Notes: a model not told the origin generated them from the letters alone. A stretch of DNA of 64,000 nucleotides from JAJNPS01 sp031378845 (GCA_031378845.1 JANNES010000021.1:62001-126000), one strand, 5' to 3'. Positions 17,285 to 26,960 are shown, counted from the first letter of the stretch. Made by a program: numbers and translations.

Positions 17285-17940
17285 CAGAGCTTCGGTTCAA
17301 GAGGCGCGACGCAGCTTCTGGGCACGCCGATAGCATGGTTGTGTTCGTGCATGGCTATGGTGCAGATGGTGCGGACCTTTTGGGATTGGCCGATCCTTTG
17401 GCGCCGCATCTGCCCGACACGGTATTTCTTGCCCCTGATGCGCCGGAAGTCTGCACCGGCAATCCATCCGGGTTTCAGTGGTTCGCGATCCCGTGGCTTG
17501 ATGGGTCGACCGAGGCTGCGGCGGCCGCGGGCCTTGCGGCGGCATCGACCATGTTCAATGCCTTTGTGGACACCTGCCTGGCGCGTGAAAATCTGACGCC
17601 GCACCGCCTGGTCCTGGTCGGGTTCTCGCAAGGTGCGATGCTGAGTTTGCATGTTGCGCCCCGTAGGTCCGTCGCGGTTGCAGGGGTTGTGGCGATCTCT
17701 GGCCGCCTTTTGGCCCCGGAACGACTGTTGGCCGACACAGTGGTCAAACCGCCGGTCCTGTTGATCCATGGTGACGTCGATCCGGTAGTGCCGTTTGCCG
17801 ATATGGCCAAGGCCGGGAGCACATTGATGGCGGCGGGCTTTGAGACCTTTGGCCATGTGATGCGCGGAACGGGGCATGGCATCGCGCCGGATGGTTTGGG
17901 CGTGGCGCTGCAATTCATCAAGGAACGTCTGGCGACCTGA
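17281..17940 (+). CDS. alpha/beta hydrolase, carboxylesterase/phospholipase (YpfH/EstB type)
   Basis: A 219-residue esterase starting at GTG 17281 in a GTGA overlap with the glycosylase gene. The alpha/beta hydrolase fold shows VVFVHGYGADGADL (oxyanion strand), nucleophile Ser in LVGFSQGAML, Asp in LIHGDVDPVVPF and His in GTGHGIAPDG. This is Abhydrolase_2, the family of lysophospholipase/carboxylesterase enzymes. It lacks a signal peptide, so it is cytosolic. The natural substrate is unknown. Confidence 0.9.
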   Translation: MTELRFKRRDAASGHADSMVVFVHGYGADGADLLGLADPLAPHLPDTVFLAPDAPEVCTGNPSGFQWFAIPWLDGSTEAAAAAGLAAASTMFNAFVDTCLARENLTPHRLVLVGFSQGAMLSLHVAPRRSVAVAGVVAISGRLLAPERLLADTVVKPPVLLIHGDVDPVVPFADMAKAGSTLMAAGFETFGHVMRGTGHGIAPDGLGVALQFIKERLAT

Positions 17941-17948
17941 GGCCGGGG

Positions 17949-18929
17949 TCAGCCCTGTCCACCGGCCGCGAGATAGGCGGCGCAACCGATCAGGGCGGCA
18001 AAGTCGTCTTCGACAACCGTGACGGAAAAATCCTGCACCAAAAGGTCCACGCGCCTCAGTTCACGGAACGTGGTGCCAAGACCAAAACCCGCAAAGTGCG
18101 GCGTCATCGCGCGCGCCATGCCGCCAATAAGGAAAATACCCGCGTAGGGCAGGTGGATCAGCGCCAGATCCGCCAGCATCTGCCCCAAGATCCGCGTATA
18201 AAGACCCGCCGCATGCCGTGCCACGGGATGACCGGCGGCAAGAGCGCCAAGAATCTCGGCAGAGGTCATCTCTGACGGATGCCCGGCCTCGTGTGCGGCA
18301 AAAGCGTAAAGGTTCACCAAACCGCGTCCCGCGAGCACTTCTTCGACACCGGCATGGGCAACGTCGCCATCACGGGTCAACCGGGCCTCGACAAACCGGA
18401 CAATCCGCAAATCCTCTTCGGCCCGCACAGGCATGTTCATGTGGCCGCATTCCGAGGGTGCGACCACGCGACCCCAAGGCGTGTTGTGCACAGGTGCCGC
18501 ATTGACGCCGGTGCCAAGCCCGACGACCAGCATCGTTGAACCCGGCTTGGCGGGGCCCTCGATCACCGGGGCCAATTTATCCGCCGCGATATGACCCAAG
18601 GCGTGACCCTGCGCCTGCAGATCGTTCAGGATGGCAACCTTTGTCGCACCCGTCGCAGCCGAAAGCTTGGCTGCATCCATGGTCCAGTCAAGGTTGGTCA
18701 TCGTCGCAATGCCATCCTGCACCGGTCCTGCCGCAGCGACGCAGACACCGCCAACCGTCGCACCCGTCCGTGCGAGGTAATCCCCGAGGATATGCGCGAT
18801 ATCCTTGCCGGCGGCCATATACTCGGCATTGGAATATCGCGCGAGGCTGCCCGGCAGGAGGGTTTTGCCGTCTGCCAGGGCCACGCGTGTGTTGGTGCCG
18901 CCGATATCGGCAAGGATCACATGCGTCAT
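17949..18929 (-). CDS. glk: glucokinase
   Basis: A 326-residue ROK-unrelated bacterial glucokinase (Glk family), phosphorylating glucose with ATP. Visible motifs are the phosphate-1 loop ILADIGGTNTRVALAD, LNDLQAQGHALG with the catalytic Asp, VVGLGTGVNAA, PSECGHMNMPV and GIFLIGGMARAM. ATG 18929 is preferred over GTG/ATG candidates upstream because AAGGA lies 6 nt before it. It lies next to aglR and divergent from aglEFGAK, so it probably phosphorylates the glucose released by AglA. Confidence 0.94.
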   Translation of the reverse strand: MTHVILADIGGTNTRVALADGKTLLPGSLARYSNAEYMAAGKDIAHILGDYLARTGATVGGVCVAAAGPVQDGIATMTNLDWTMDAAKLSAATGATKVAILNDLQAQGHALGHIAADKLAPVIEGPAKPGSTMLVVGLGTGVNAAPVHNTPWGRVVAPSECGHMNMPVRAEEDLRIVRFVEARLTRDGDVAHAGVEEVLAGRGLVNLYAFAAHEAGHPSEMTSAEILGALAAGHPVARHAAGLYTRILGQMLADLALIHLPYAGIFLIGGMARAMTPHFAGFGLGTTFRELRRVDLLVQDFSVTVVEDDFAALIGCAAYLAAGGQG

Positions 18930-19053
18930 TTCGGGTCCTTCCATCGGTCCTGCGGGTCATCATCGCAGGCACCGGGCGCAATCAAGCCCAAGTGCAGGGC
19001 AATGCCAAGATCAATGCGGCGTTTGTGTCGGGCGAGGGAAAACGTGCTTTGCA

Positions 19054-20085
19054 TCACAACCGACCGGGCGCGGGGCCGGTGGATTGGCCAATGATCAGTT
19101 CCGCCTCAAGCAGCCTTTGCTGGGGTGCCACCTGCGGTTCTGCAATCACATGCAGCAGCATCTCTGCCACCAGACGACCAGCCTCACGCACGGATGAACG
19201 CGTCGCGGTAAAGATCGGGACAGCTTCGCCGTTCTGCAGATAACTCAGATCATCATCGTGAATGATCACCGAGACATCGCGCCCCATCACCAGCCCGGCA
19301 GCTTCGATGGCGCGCCGCACACCCATCGCCGAAATCATCGACGCCACCAGAAACGCCGTCGGCGCGTTTGCCATGGCAAGCATTTTTTGCGCGGCATGAA
19401 AGCCCGCGACCTCGGTCATCTGATCAGAGGTCATGAATGCCGGGTTCGCCGCGATGCCGCGCGACGCCAGCGCATCGACATAGCCGGACCTGCGACGCAC
19501 TGCGAAATCCATGTATTCCAGCCCGTTGATCAGGGCGATGCGCGAATGACCAAGGTCCAGCAGAAATTCCGTTGCGCGATGAAACGCGCGTCGGTTGTTC
19601 ACGTCGACCCAGCTATAGGGGATCGAGATGCCCGAGGCACGGCCATGGACCACAAAAGGCAGCCCGATATCGCGCAAAAGTTCAATGCGGGGGTCGTGCG
19701 TGCGCGGCGAATGGACGATCACGCCGTCGACGGCCCCGCGCAGTTTCAGTTCCCGGTAGGTCGTCTCTTCGGTGTCGTCCGCCACGACCGACAAAAGCAT
19801 GTCATAGCCGTTGCGCGAATATGTCTCTCCGGCGCCAGCGATGAAATCGGCAAAGATCGGGTTCACGATTTCATGGCGCGTTGCAATCGGGATGACATGG
19901 CCCACGGCAAGCGACCGCCCTGTCGCAAGGCGGATCGCGCGGGTGTTCGGACGGTAGTTGGTACGCTTGGCTGCAGCCATCACGCGCTCGCGCGTTGCCT
20001 CATTGACCTCCGGATATCCGTTCAGCGCACGACTGACGGTTGTGGGGGACAGACCCAGCTGTGTTGCAAGCTCCTTGAGGTTCAT
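19054..20085 (-). CDS. aglR: LacI-family regulator of the alpha-glucoside operon
   Basis: A 343-residue LacI/GalR regulator. The N-terminal helix-turn-helix is MNLKELATQLGLSPTTVSRALNGYPEVNEATRERV, with hinge helix NTRAIRLATGR. The periplasmic-binding-like sugar domain follows (VDGVIVHSPR, DVNNRRAFHRATEFLLDLGHSRIALING). Divergent to aglEFGAK with 277 nt between, it matches AglR of Sinorhizobium, which represses alpha-glucoside uptake until the inducer binds. One putative operator lies 10 nt upstream of its own start, so it is probably autoregulated. Confidence 0.9.
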   Translation of the reverse strand: MNLKELATQLGLSPTTVSRALNGYPEVNEATRERVMAAAKRTNYRPNTRAIRLATGRSLAVGHVIPIATRHEIVNPIFADFIAGAGETYSRNGYDMLLSVVADDTEETTYRELKLRGAVDGVIVHSPRTHDPRIELLRDIGLPFVVHGRASGISIPYSWVDVNNRRAFHRATEFLLDLGHSRIALINGLEYMDFAVRRRSGYVDALASRGIAANPAFMTSDQMTEVAGFHAAQKMLAMANAPTAFLVASMISAMGVRRAIEAAGLVMGRDVSVIIHDDDLSYLQNGEAVPIFTATRSSVREAGRLVAEMLLHVIAEPQVAPQQRLLEAELIIGQSTGPAPGRL

Positions 20086-20095
20086 CGGGGCTTTC

Positions 20096-20110
20096 TCAAA
20101 ACGGTTTCAA
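20096..20110. promoter_or_regulatory. putative AglR operator 1
   Basis: TCAAAACGGTTTCAA is a near-palindrome of the LacI-family type with central CG. It sits immediately upstream of the aglR start and shares the core CAAARCGGTTT with the second site at 20290-20304. Location and similarity suggest autoregulation of aglR. Confidence 0.55.
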
Positions 20111-20289
20111 ACGCAAGCAAGCTATTCAGCCTGTCCCCCAAGGTCAAAGCCCATTCCGCGTGATCGGCGTGATTTTCGGGCATTGAGGAGCGGTTCGCCA
20201 TGAATTGTGGCCAAGTCCGGCTCTGAAATCCTGTGAAGCACGCGGCATCTTGATTGACTTGCGGGGTCAGTTGGGTGATTTTGAGAAAT

Positions 20290-20304
20290 CCAAAGCGGTT
20301 TGAG
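20290..20304. promoter_or_regulatory. putative AglR operator 2
   Basis: CCAAAGCGGTTTGAG is a second copy of the CAAARCGGTTT core, with symmetric CAAA...TTTG arms. It lies about 60 nt upstream of the aglE start, a position expected for repression of the uptake operon. A weak -35-like TTGACT occurs at 20254-20259. Confidence 0.55.
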
Positions 20305-20362
20305 ATGATTCTGACCTGTCTTGGGACTGACCCGCGAAAAGCGGATAACGGGAGGAAAATCA

Positions 20363-21709
20363 ATGAAGACACGACTTCTCGCAAGCGCTGCGGCGCTGGC
20401 GCTTTTGTCCGGTGCGGCAGTTGCCCAGGACTTGAAGTTCCCGGTTGGCGAAGGCGCCTTTAACTGGGACAGCTACAAAGCATACGACGAGGCTACCAAT
20501 CTTGATGGCCAGTCGATCACGATGTTCGGTCCTTGGCGTGGCGAAGATCAGGTTCTGGTTGAAACCATGCTGGCTTACTTCACCGCCGCTTCGGGCGTCA
20601 CGGTGAGCTATTCGTCGTCGGAAAACTACGAGCAGCAGATCGTCATCGATACCCAGGCAGGCAGCCCGCCGAACATTTCTGTCCTGCCGCAGCCCGGTAT
20701 CATCGGTGACCTTGCATCCAAAGGCCTGATCACGCCTTTGGGCGCTGAAACCGAGGCCTGGCTGGCAGAGAACTACGCCGCAGGCTCAAGCTGGGTCAGC
20801 CTTGGCACGTACAATGGTGCGGATGGTGCGCCAGCACTTTACGCGTTCCCCTACAAGATCGACGTGAAATCGCTGGTCTGGTACTCGCCCGACAACTTTG
20901 CAGATGCGGGCTACAAGATCCCGGAGTCCATGGAAGACCTCAAGGCCCTGACGGAACAGATCGTCGCCGATGGCGGCACGCCTTGGTGTATCGGTCTGGG
21001 TTCGGGGGGTGCGACTGGTTGGCCTGCAACCGACTGGGTCGAGGACATGATGCTGCGCACACAGTCGCCAGATGTCTATGACAGGTGGTACAAGCACGAG
21101 ATCCCCTTCAACTCCCCCGAAGTGGTGGCTGCGATCGACGAATTCGGCTTCTTTGCCAAGAACGACAAGTATGTCGCTGGTGGTGCCGGTGCCGTTGCGT
21201 CAACCGACTTCCGCGACAGCCCCAAGGGCCTCTTCTCGTCGCCGCCCCAGTGCTACATGCACCACCAGGCGTCGTTCATCCCGTCCTTTTTCCCCGAAGG
21301 CACGGTTCTGGGTACGGACGCTGACTTTTTCTACATGCCGGCCTATGCGGGCAAGGATCTGGGCAAACCGGTCTTGGGTGCAGGCACGCTCGCCTTCATC
21401 ACCAAGGACAGCGAAGGCTCGCGCGCGTTCATCGAATGGCTTAAGACGCCGATCGCGCACGAGATCTGGATGGCCGGTTCGGGTTTCCTGACGCCATTGA
21501 AATCGGCCAATGTGGAGCTTTACGGCAGCGCTGCGGCGAAAAAGCAGGGCGAGATTCTGCTGAACGCAACGACCTTCCGCTTTGACGGATCGGACCTGAT
21601 GAACCCTGCTGTTGGTGCGGGGACCTTCTGGACCGGCATGGTCGACTATGTTGGTGGCAAAACGGCCCAGGAAGTGGCGGATACCATCGAAGCCGGCTGG
21701 CCGAAGTAA
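20363..21709 (+). CDS. aglE: alpha-glucoside ABC transporter, substrate-binding protein
   Basis: A 448-residue periplasmic binding protein. ATG 20363 follows GGAGGAAAATCA and gives a signal peptide MKTRLLASAAALALLSGAAVAQ with an AxA site. The mature part is a family 1 solute-binding protein (SBP_bac): MFGPWRGEDQVLVETMLAYFTAASG, LVWYSPDNFADAGYKIP, FSSPPQCYMHHQASFIPSFF. It begins the aglEFGAK operon and delivers alpha-glucosides such as sucrose, maltose or trehalose to AglFG. Confidence 0.94.
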   Translation: MKTRLLASAAALALLSGAAVAQDLKFPVGEGAFNWDSYKAYDEATNLDGQSITMFGPWRGEDQVLVETMLAYFTAASGVTVSYSSSENYEQQIVIDTQAGSPPNISVLPQPGIIGDLASKGLITPLGAETEAWLAENYAAGSSWVSLGTYNGADGAPALYAFPYKIDVKSLVWYSPDNFADAGYKIPESMEDLKALTEQIVADGGTPWCIGLGSGGATGWPATDWVEDMMLRTQSPDVYDRWYKHEIPFNSPEVVAAIDEFGFFAKNDKYVAGGAGAVASTDFRDSPKGLFSSPPQCYMHHQASFIPSFFPEGTVLGTDADFFYMPAYAGKDLGKPVLGAGTLAFITKDSEGSRAFIEWLKTPIAHEIWMAGSGFLTPLKSANVELYGSAAAKKQGEILLNATTFRFDGSDLMNPAVGAGTFWTGMVDYVGGKTAQEVADTIEAGWPK

Positions 21710-21786
21710 GCAACAAACCACGGGCAGGCGCGGCAGAGGATCCGCGCCTGCTTTAGGCTTACCGGTTCAGGTTTTGGGAGGGGCAA

Positions 21787-23022
21787 ATGAATCCAGCATT
21801 TCAAGCATTGCTGACAATTGTCATCGGCGTCGGCGGCTGTATCGGATACTTTTATCTGTCGAATATTTTCCTCGACAAGGTTCTGTTCCCGATCAGAGGG
21901 CCGAATGCCGGGCGCAACATTAACCGCGCCAACATGATCCGTCCGTGGCTTTTCTTGGTGCCCGCCCTTGTGGCCCTTGGTCTTTATCTGGCCTATCCGG
22001 TGTTTGCGACTGCGTGGCTGTCGCTGACCGACGAAGGACCCGGCAATACGCGCCAATTCGTCGGGTTTGCCAATTACTCCCAGATGTTCACCGAAGACAA
22101 ATTCTGGGAATCGATGAAAAACAACATGCTGTGGCTTATCGTCGTGCCGGCGATGGCGACGGCCTTCGGCCTTTTGGCCGCACAACTGACCGACCGGATT
22201 TGGTGGGGAAACATCGCCAAGTCCCTGATTTTCATGCCGATGGCGATCTCGTTCGTCGGCGCGTCGGTGATCTGGAAACTGATCTACGATACCCGCCCCA
22301 TCGAGCAGGCCCAGATCGGCCTGATGAATGCTATCTGGCTAAAGCTGGGTGGCGGGTTCTGGTCGGTTCTGGTTGTCAAGGTCCTCCCCGCGATGACCGT
22401 GGCGGCCTTGGCGGTGGGTATCTTGTGGGTGCTTTGGATACTCGTTCGGCCGCTCATCAAAGGCCAGACCGGCAATCTGTGGATGCTTGCCGGACGTCTT
22501 TTGGGATTGGTGATCGGTGGTTGGCTGGTCTATTCGCTGCTGGCATGGCTTTACGGCATCTACGCCGCTGATCTGCCTTACGGCAAAGAGCAGACATGGC
22601 TGACAATCCCGTTCTGGAACAACTTTTTCCTGATGATCGTGCTGGTCTGGATCCAAACGGGCTTTGCCATGGTGATCCTTTCCGGCGCGCTGCGTGGCGT
22701 CCCCGAGGACACTATCGAGGCCGCCATTCTGGACGGGGCCAATCCGTTTCAGGTGTTCTTTCAGATCAAGATCCCGCAGATCATGGGCACCATCGTGGTG
22801 GTCTGGACAACGATCACCATCACGGTGCTGAAAGTGTTCGACATCGTTCTGGCGATGACCAACGGCCAGTGGGAAACCCAAGTGCTGGCCAACTACATGT
22901 TCGACAAGCTGTTTCGTGCCAATGACTGGGGCGTCGGGTCGGCAAGTGCCATGATCATCATGCTCTTGGTCATGCCGATTCTGGTGTGGAACGTCTACAA
23001 CGCCCGCAAAGAGATGCGGTAA
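21787..23022 (+). CDS. aglF: alpha-glucoside ABC transporter permease AglF
   Basis: A 411-residue MalF-type permease. GGGAGGGGCAA precedes ATG 21787. About eight membrane segments are predicted, with a longer N-terminal and central part than typical 300-residue sugar permeases, which is normal for AglF. The cytosolic EAA loop that contacts the ATPase is seen as EDTIEAAILDGANPFQVFFQIKIPQI. It forms the inner-membrane channel with AglG. Confidence 0.94.
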   Translation: MNPAFQALLTIVIGVGGCIGYFYLSNIFLDKVLFPIRGPNAGRNINRANMIRPWLFLVPALVALGLYLAYPVFATAWLSLTDEGPGNTRQFVGFANYSQMFTEDKFWESMKNNMLWLIVVPAMATAFGLLAAQLTDRIWWGNIAKSLIFMPMAISFVGASVIWKLIYDTRPIEQAQIGLMNAIWLKLGGGFWSVLVVKVLPAMTVAALAVGILWVLWILVRPLIKGQTGNLWMLAGRLLGLVIGGWLVYSLLAWLYGIYAADLPYGKEQTWLTIPFWNNFFLMIVLVWIQTGFAMVILSGALRGVPEDTIEAAILDGANPFQVFFQIKIPQIMGTIVVVWTTITITVLKVFDIVLAMTNGQWETQVLANYMFDKLFRANDWGVGSASAMIIMLLVMPILVWNVYNARKEMR

Positions 23023-23031
23023 GGGGCTGAC

Positions 23032-24171
23032 ATGGACAATATCGTTGGAAAGAAATCGTCGCTGACCTGGGCCGTCCATATCTCGGTCATTTTTCTGGTT
23101 GCCTTGTGGGTGCTGCCAACGTTTGGCCTGCTCGTATCCTCCTTTCGTTCGGGTGATCAGATCTCGGGCTCGGGTTGGTGGCAGGCGCTCAGCACGCAAG
23201 AACAGCAACTGCCCGCAATCCGTGTCGAAGGTGATGAGGTGCAAAAGGACGGTGGCTTTGTCATCGAGGGCCGCCTGTTTGAGGGCGCGGATTCGGTGGT
23301 CAGTGCCTGGGGGACCAGTTCGCGCGAGCCCACGGCCTACAAAGCCGGCGACGTGGCGACACTGGAGGGCGGGCAAAGCCTGACCGTTCAGGCGGATGGC
23401 AGCTATGCCTTGGCTTCGCCCACGACAATGGCCGAGCTGCGGTTGCCGCGCATCTTTTCGACGGCGGCCACCCCGCCGGAAGCCACCTTGAACAACTATC
23501 GCACGGTGCTGTTCAACCCATCCGCCGGCCAAAGCGTGGGGCAGGCCTTCCTGAACACGATGACAGTGGCGATCCCGGCCACGTTGATCCCGATACTTAT
23601 CGCAGCATTTGCCGCCTATGCTTTGGCATGGATGGATTTTCCGGGGCGCGCGCTCTTGGTGGCGGCCGTTGTCGGGCTGCTTGTCGTGCCGTTGCAACTG
23701 GCGCTGATCCCGCTGCTGCAGTTCCACAACGCCATCGGGATCGGCAAGGGATACCTCGGGATATGGCTGGCTCATACAGGCTTTGGCCTGCCACTCGCGA
23801 TCTATCTCTTGCGAAACTACATGGTCGGTCTGCCCAAGGATATCATCGAAAACGCCAAGGTTGACGGTGCGACCGATTTCCAGATCTTTACCAAGATCAT
23901 CTTGCCTCTGTCTTTCCCAGCACTGGCCTCGTTCGCGATCTTTCAGTTCCTCTGGACGTGGAATGACCTGCTGGTGGCCCTCGTGTTCCTTGGCACGGGC
24001 GACGACCAACTGGTGCTGACTGGCAGCCTTGTGAACCTGATGGGATCGCGCGGCGGCGACTGGGAAATCCTGTCGGCGTCGGCCTTTGTGTCGATCGCGG
24101 TGCCTTTGGCGGTGTTCTTTGGCCTGCAGCGCTTTCTGGTGCGCGGTCTGCTTGCAGGATCGGTCAAGTGA
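23032..24171 (+). CDS. aglG: alpha-glucoside ABC transporter permease AglG
   Basis: A 379-residue MalG-type permease, 9 nt after aglF. One helix near the N-terminus (LTWAVHISVIFLVALWVLPTFGLLVSSF) is followed by a periplasmic insertion of about 110 residues. Five more helices follow, with EAA loop PKDIIENAKVDGATDFQIFTKIILPL. The insertion is characteristic of AglG. Its stop overlaps the aglA start by 4 nt. Confidence 0.94.
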   Translation: MDNIVGKKSSLTWAVHISVIFLVALWVLPTFGLLVSSFRSGDQISGSGWWQALSTQEQQLPAIRVEGDEVQKDGGFVIEGRLFEGADSVVSAWGTSSREPTAYKAGDVATLEGGQSLTVQADGSYALASPTTMAELRLPRIFSTAATPPEATLNNYRTVLFNPSAGQSVGQAFLNTMTVAIPATLIPILIAAFAAYALAWMDFPGRALLVAAVVGLLVVPLQLALIPLLQFHNAIGIGKGYLGIWLAHTGFGLPLAIYLLRNYMVGLPKDIIENAKVDGATDFQIFTKIILPLSFPALASFAIFQFLWTWNDLLVALVFLGTGDDQLVLTGSLVNLMGSRGGDWEILSASAFVSIAVPLAVFFGLQRFLVRGLLAGSVK

Positions 24172-25811
24172 GCATGATGGACCTCGAGAACCGGACGGTG
24201 CTTGCGGCCGATCCGGACTGGTGGCGCGGGGCGGTGATCTATCAGATCTATCCTCGCAGCTATCAAGACAGCAATGAAGACGGCATCGGCGATCTGGGCG
24301 GGATCGTGACGCGCCTGGCGCATATTGCCAGCCTCGGGGCCAATGCGATCTGGATCAGCCCGTTCTTTACCAGTCCGATGAAGGACTTTGGCTACGATGT
24401 CAGCAACTATTGCGACGTCGATCCGATGTTCGGCACGATGGCCGATTTCGACGAGGTTGTCGCGCGGGCACACGGCCTGGGTCTGCGGGTGATGATCGAT
24501 CTGGTGCTGTCGCATACGTCCGATCAGCATCCCTGGTTCAAAGAAAGCCGCACGGACCGCACGAACGCCAAGGCCGACTGGTTCGTGTGGGCGGAACCAA
24601 AAGGCGACGGGACGCCGCCCAACAACTGGTTGTCGATCTTTGGCGGTTCTGCCTGGCAATGGGACAACCGGCGAGAGCAGTATTATCTGCACAATTTTCT
24701 GACGTCACAGCCGGACCTCAATTTCCATTGCGATGCGGTGCAAGATGCGTTGCTGGACGTGGCGCGGTTCTGGCTCAAGCGCGGTGTGGACGGGTTCCGG
24801 CTGGACACAATCAACTTTTACATCGCGGACAAGTATCTGCGGGACAATCCACCCTTGCCGAAAGAGCTGCGCAACAACTCCATCGCGCCGTCGGTCAACC
24901 CGTACAATCACCAGCTGCACATCTTTGACAAGAACCAGCCGGAAAACATTGAATTCCTGCGCAAATTCCGCGCCGTGCTGAACCCCTATGGCGCGGTGGC
25001 AGTTGGTGAGGTGGGCGATGCGCAGCGCGGCTTAGAGATCATGGCCGAATACACGTCTGGCGGCGACAAGGTGCAGATGTGCTATCCGTTCGAGATGTTG
25101 CAGCCGACGCGCCTGACGGCCGCGGCCCTGCGCGAGACGTTCCAGCGCATGACGGACACGGCCCCGGACGCGTGGCCGTGCTGGGCCTATTCCAACCACG
25201 ATGTCATCCGCCACGTCACCCGCTGGGGCCTGACGGATGCGGCGGCGCGCGCCTATACAACGCTGCTGGTCTGTCTGCGCGGGTCGCTTTGCCTTTATCA
25301 GGGCGAAGAGTTGGGTCTGCCCGAGGCCGAGATCAGCCATGACGAACTGCAAGACCCCTACGGGTTGGAGTTCTGGCCCGAGTTCAAAGGCCGCGACGGG
25401 TGTCGCACGCCGATGGTCTGGGTTACCGACAACGCCAATGGCGGGTTTTCAGCGGCCAAGCCTTGGTTGCCCGTCAAACCCCAGCATCTGGCGATGTCGG
25501 TCGCAGCGCAAGAGGCCAACCCCGGCTCGATGCTGATGCATTACCGCGCCGCTCTGGCGTTTAGACGGGCGCATCAGACGCTGCGCGTGGGCGCGATGAC
25601 ATTGCCCGACGTGGTCGACGACGTCGCGTCGTTCATCCGCACGGGCGATGAGACGATTTTCTGTGCCATCAATCTGGGCGCAGAACCGGGTGAGGTCACT
25701 TTGCCCAACGGGACGTGGGAGACAATCGCAACAGAACTTGGCAGTCGGACGGCAACGGGCGGGCGGATTTCGCTGCAGCCCTGGGGCGTCAGTCTGGCCA
25801 GACGGGTCTGA
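24168..25811 (+). CDS. aglA: alpha-glucosidase (GH13)
   Basis: A 547-residue cytosolic glycoside hydrolase family 13 enzyme, starting at GTG 24168 in a GTGA overlap with aglG. The TIM barrel shows GAVIYQIYPRSYQDSNEDGIGDLGG, region I MIDLVLSHTSDQHPWF, nucleophile Asp in GFRLDTINFY, acid/base Glu in AVGEVGDA and the transition-state Asp in SNHDVIRHVTRWG. There is no signal peptide, so it cleaves imported alpha-glucosides inside the cell. In Sinorhizobium AglA acts on maltose, sucrose and trehalose-like sugars; exact specificity here is inferred. Confidence 0.94.
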   Translation: MSMMDLENRTVLAADPDWWRGAVIYQIYPRSYQDSNEDGIGDLGGIVTRLAHIASLGANAIWISPFFTSPMKDFGYDVSNYCDVDPMFGTMADFDEVVARAHGLGLRVMIDLVLSHTSDQHPWFKESRTDRTNAKADWFVWAEPKGDGTPPNNWLSIFGGSAWQWDNRREQYYLHNFLTSQPDLNFHCDAVQDALLDVARFWLKRGVDGFRLDTINFYIADKYLRDNPPLPKELRNNSIAPSVNPYNHQLHIFDKNQPENIEFLRKFRAVLNPYGAVAVGEVGDAQRGLEIMAEYTSGGDKVQMCYPFEMLQPTRLTAAALRETFQRMTDTAPDAWPCWAYSNHDVIRHVTRWGLTDAAARAYTTLLVCLRGSLCLYQGEELGLPEAEISHDELQDPYGLEFWPEFKGRDGCRTPMVWVTDNANGGFSAAKPWLPVKPQHLAMSVAAQEANPGSMLMHYRAALAFRRAHQTLRVGAMTLPDVVDDVASFIRTGDETIFCAINLGAEPGEVTLPNGTWETIATELGSRTATGGRISLQPWGVSLARRV

Positions 25812-25823
25812 GGGAGGGACAAA

Positions 25824-26921
25824 ATGGCTGACCTATTGTTGAAGGGCGTCGAAAAGGCCTATGGCGAGGTAAAGGTCCTCAAGGACATCAACCTTGACAT
25901 CAAGACCGGCGAGTTGATCGTCTTTGTCGGCCCATCGGGATGTGGCAAGTCCACGCTTTTGCGGATGATCGCGGGGCTGGAGCGGATCACGGGGGGCGAT
26001 TTCTCGATCGACGGCGTGCGCATGAACGATGTGCCGCCTGCCCAGCGCGGCATTGCAATGGTGTTTCAGTCCTACGCGCTCTACCCGCATATGACGGTGC
26101 GCGACAACATGTCGTTCGCGTTGAAGATCGCCAAGAAATCGGATGCCGAGATCAAGGCCGCCGTCGACAAGGCCGCCAAGATCCTGCAGCTGACGCCTTA
26201 TCTTGACCGTCTGCCCAAGGCGCTGTCGGGCGGGCAGCGTCAGCGGGTCGCGATTGGCCGGTCCATCGTGCGCGACCCCAAGGTCTATCTCTTTGACGAG
26301 CCGCTTTCGAACCTTGATGCCGCGTTGCGCGTGGCCACACGGATCGAGATCGCCCAGTTGAAAGAGGCGATGCCAAACTCGACGATGGTCTATGTGACCC
26401 ACGATCAGGTCGAGGCGATGACGCTGGCGACCCGGATCGTCGTACTGGCCGGCGGCGGGATCAGTCAGGTCGGCAGCCCGTTGACGCTGTATGAAAAACC
26501 GCAGAACGAGTTTGTGGCGCAGTTCATCGGCAGCCCGTCGATGAACCTGATGCCGGGTGTGGTGACCGAGACCGGAGCCGTGACCACGATCAAGCTCGAC
26601 AATGGCGGCATCGCGCGCTCTACGGCGCCAACGATGGCCGCAGACAAGGGGCTTAAGGTCAAGATCGGTGTGCGCCCCGAGGACCTTCTTGAAGTCGGCG
26701 GTGCCGCTGGCAACGATGCTATCTTTACCGGCGAGGTCGAGATCACCGAGGCCTTGGGTGAGGTGACGCTGCTGTATTTCAAAAAGCAGGGCGATGCGGC
26801 TGCCGTGGTTGGAAAACTGCCCGGTATCCGCCCCGAACTGCGCCACAAGTCAGTGAGCCTGACGGCGCATCCTGAAAAGGTGCATGTCTTTGCGAACGGA
26901 ACCTCGCTTTTGTACCGCTGA
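25824..26921 (+). CDS. aglK: alpha-glucoside ABC transporter ATP-binding protein
   Basis: A 365-residue CUT1-type ATPase (UgpC/MalK/MsmX group). Walker A is GPSGCGKST, signature LSGGQRQR, Walker B VYLFDEPLSNLD, switch VYVTHDQVEAMTLATR. A C-terminal TOBE/OB domain (IGVRPEDLLEVGG) follows from about residue 285. AGGGAGGGAC precedes the start. As the last gene of the operon it energises AglFG. Confidence 0.94.
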   Translation: MADLLLKGVEKAYGEVKVLKDINLDIKTGELIVFVGPSGCGKSTLLRMIAGLERITGGDFSIDGVRMNDVPPAQRGIAMVFQSYALYPHMTVRDNMSFALKIAKKSDAEIKAAVDKAAKILQLTPYLDRLPKALSGGQRQRVAIGRSIVRDPKVYLFDEPLSNLDAALRVATRIEIAQLKEAMPNSTMVYVTHDQVEAMTLATRIVVLAGGGISQVGSPLTLYEKPQNEFVAQFIGSPSMNLMPGVVTETGAVTTIKLDNGGIARSTAPTMAADKGLKVKIGVRPEDLLEVGGAAGNDAIFTGEVEITEALGEVTLLYFKKQGDAAAVVGKLPGIRPELRHKSVSLTAHPEKVHVFANGTSLLYR

Positions 26922-26960
26922 TCCTGGGGGGATGAGCGGATCAGCACACGCGGCGGTCAG

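Noticed and set aside
22339..24009. Large minus-strand open frame opposite aglF and aglG
   Set aside because: Its translation is rich in His, Gln and Arg with no motif, as expected for antisense of membrane genes.
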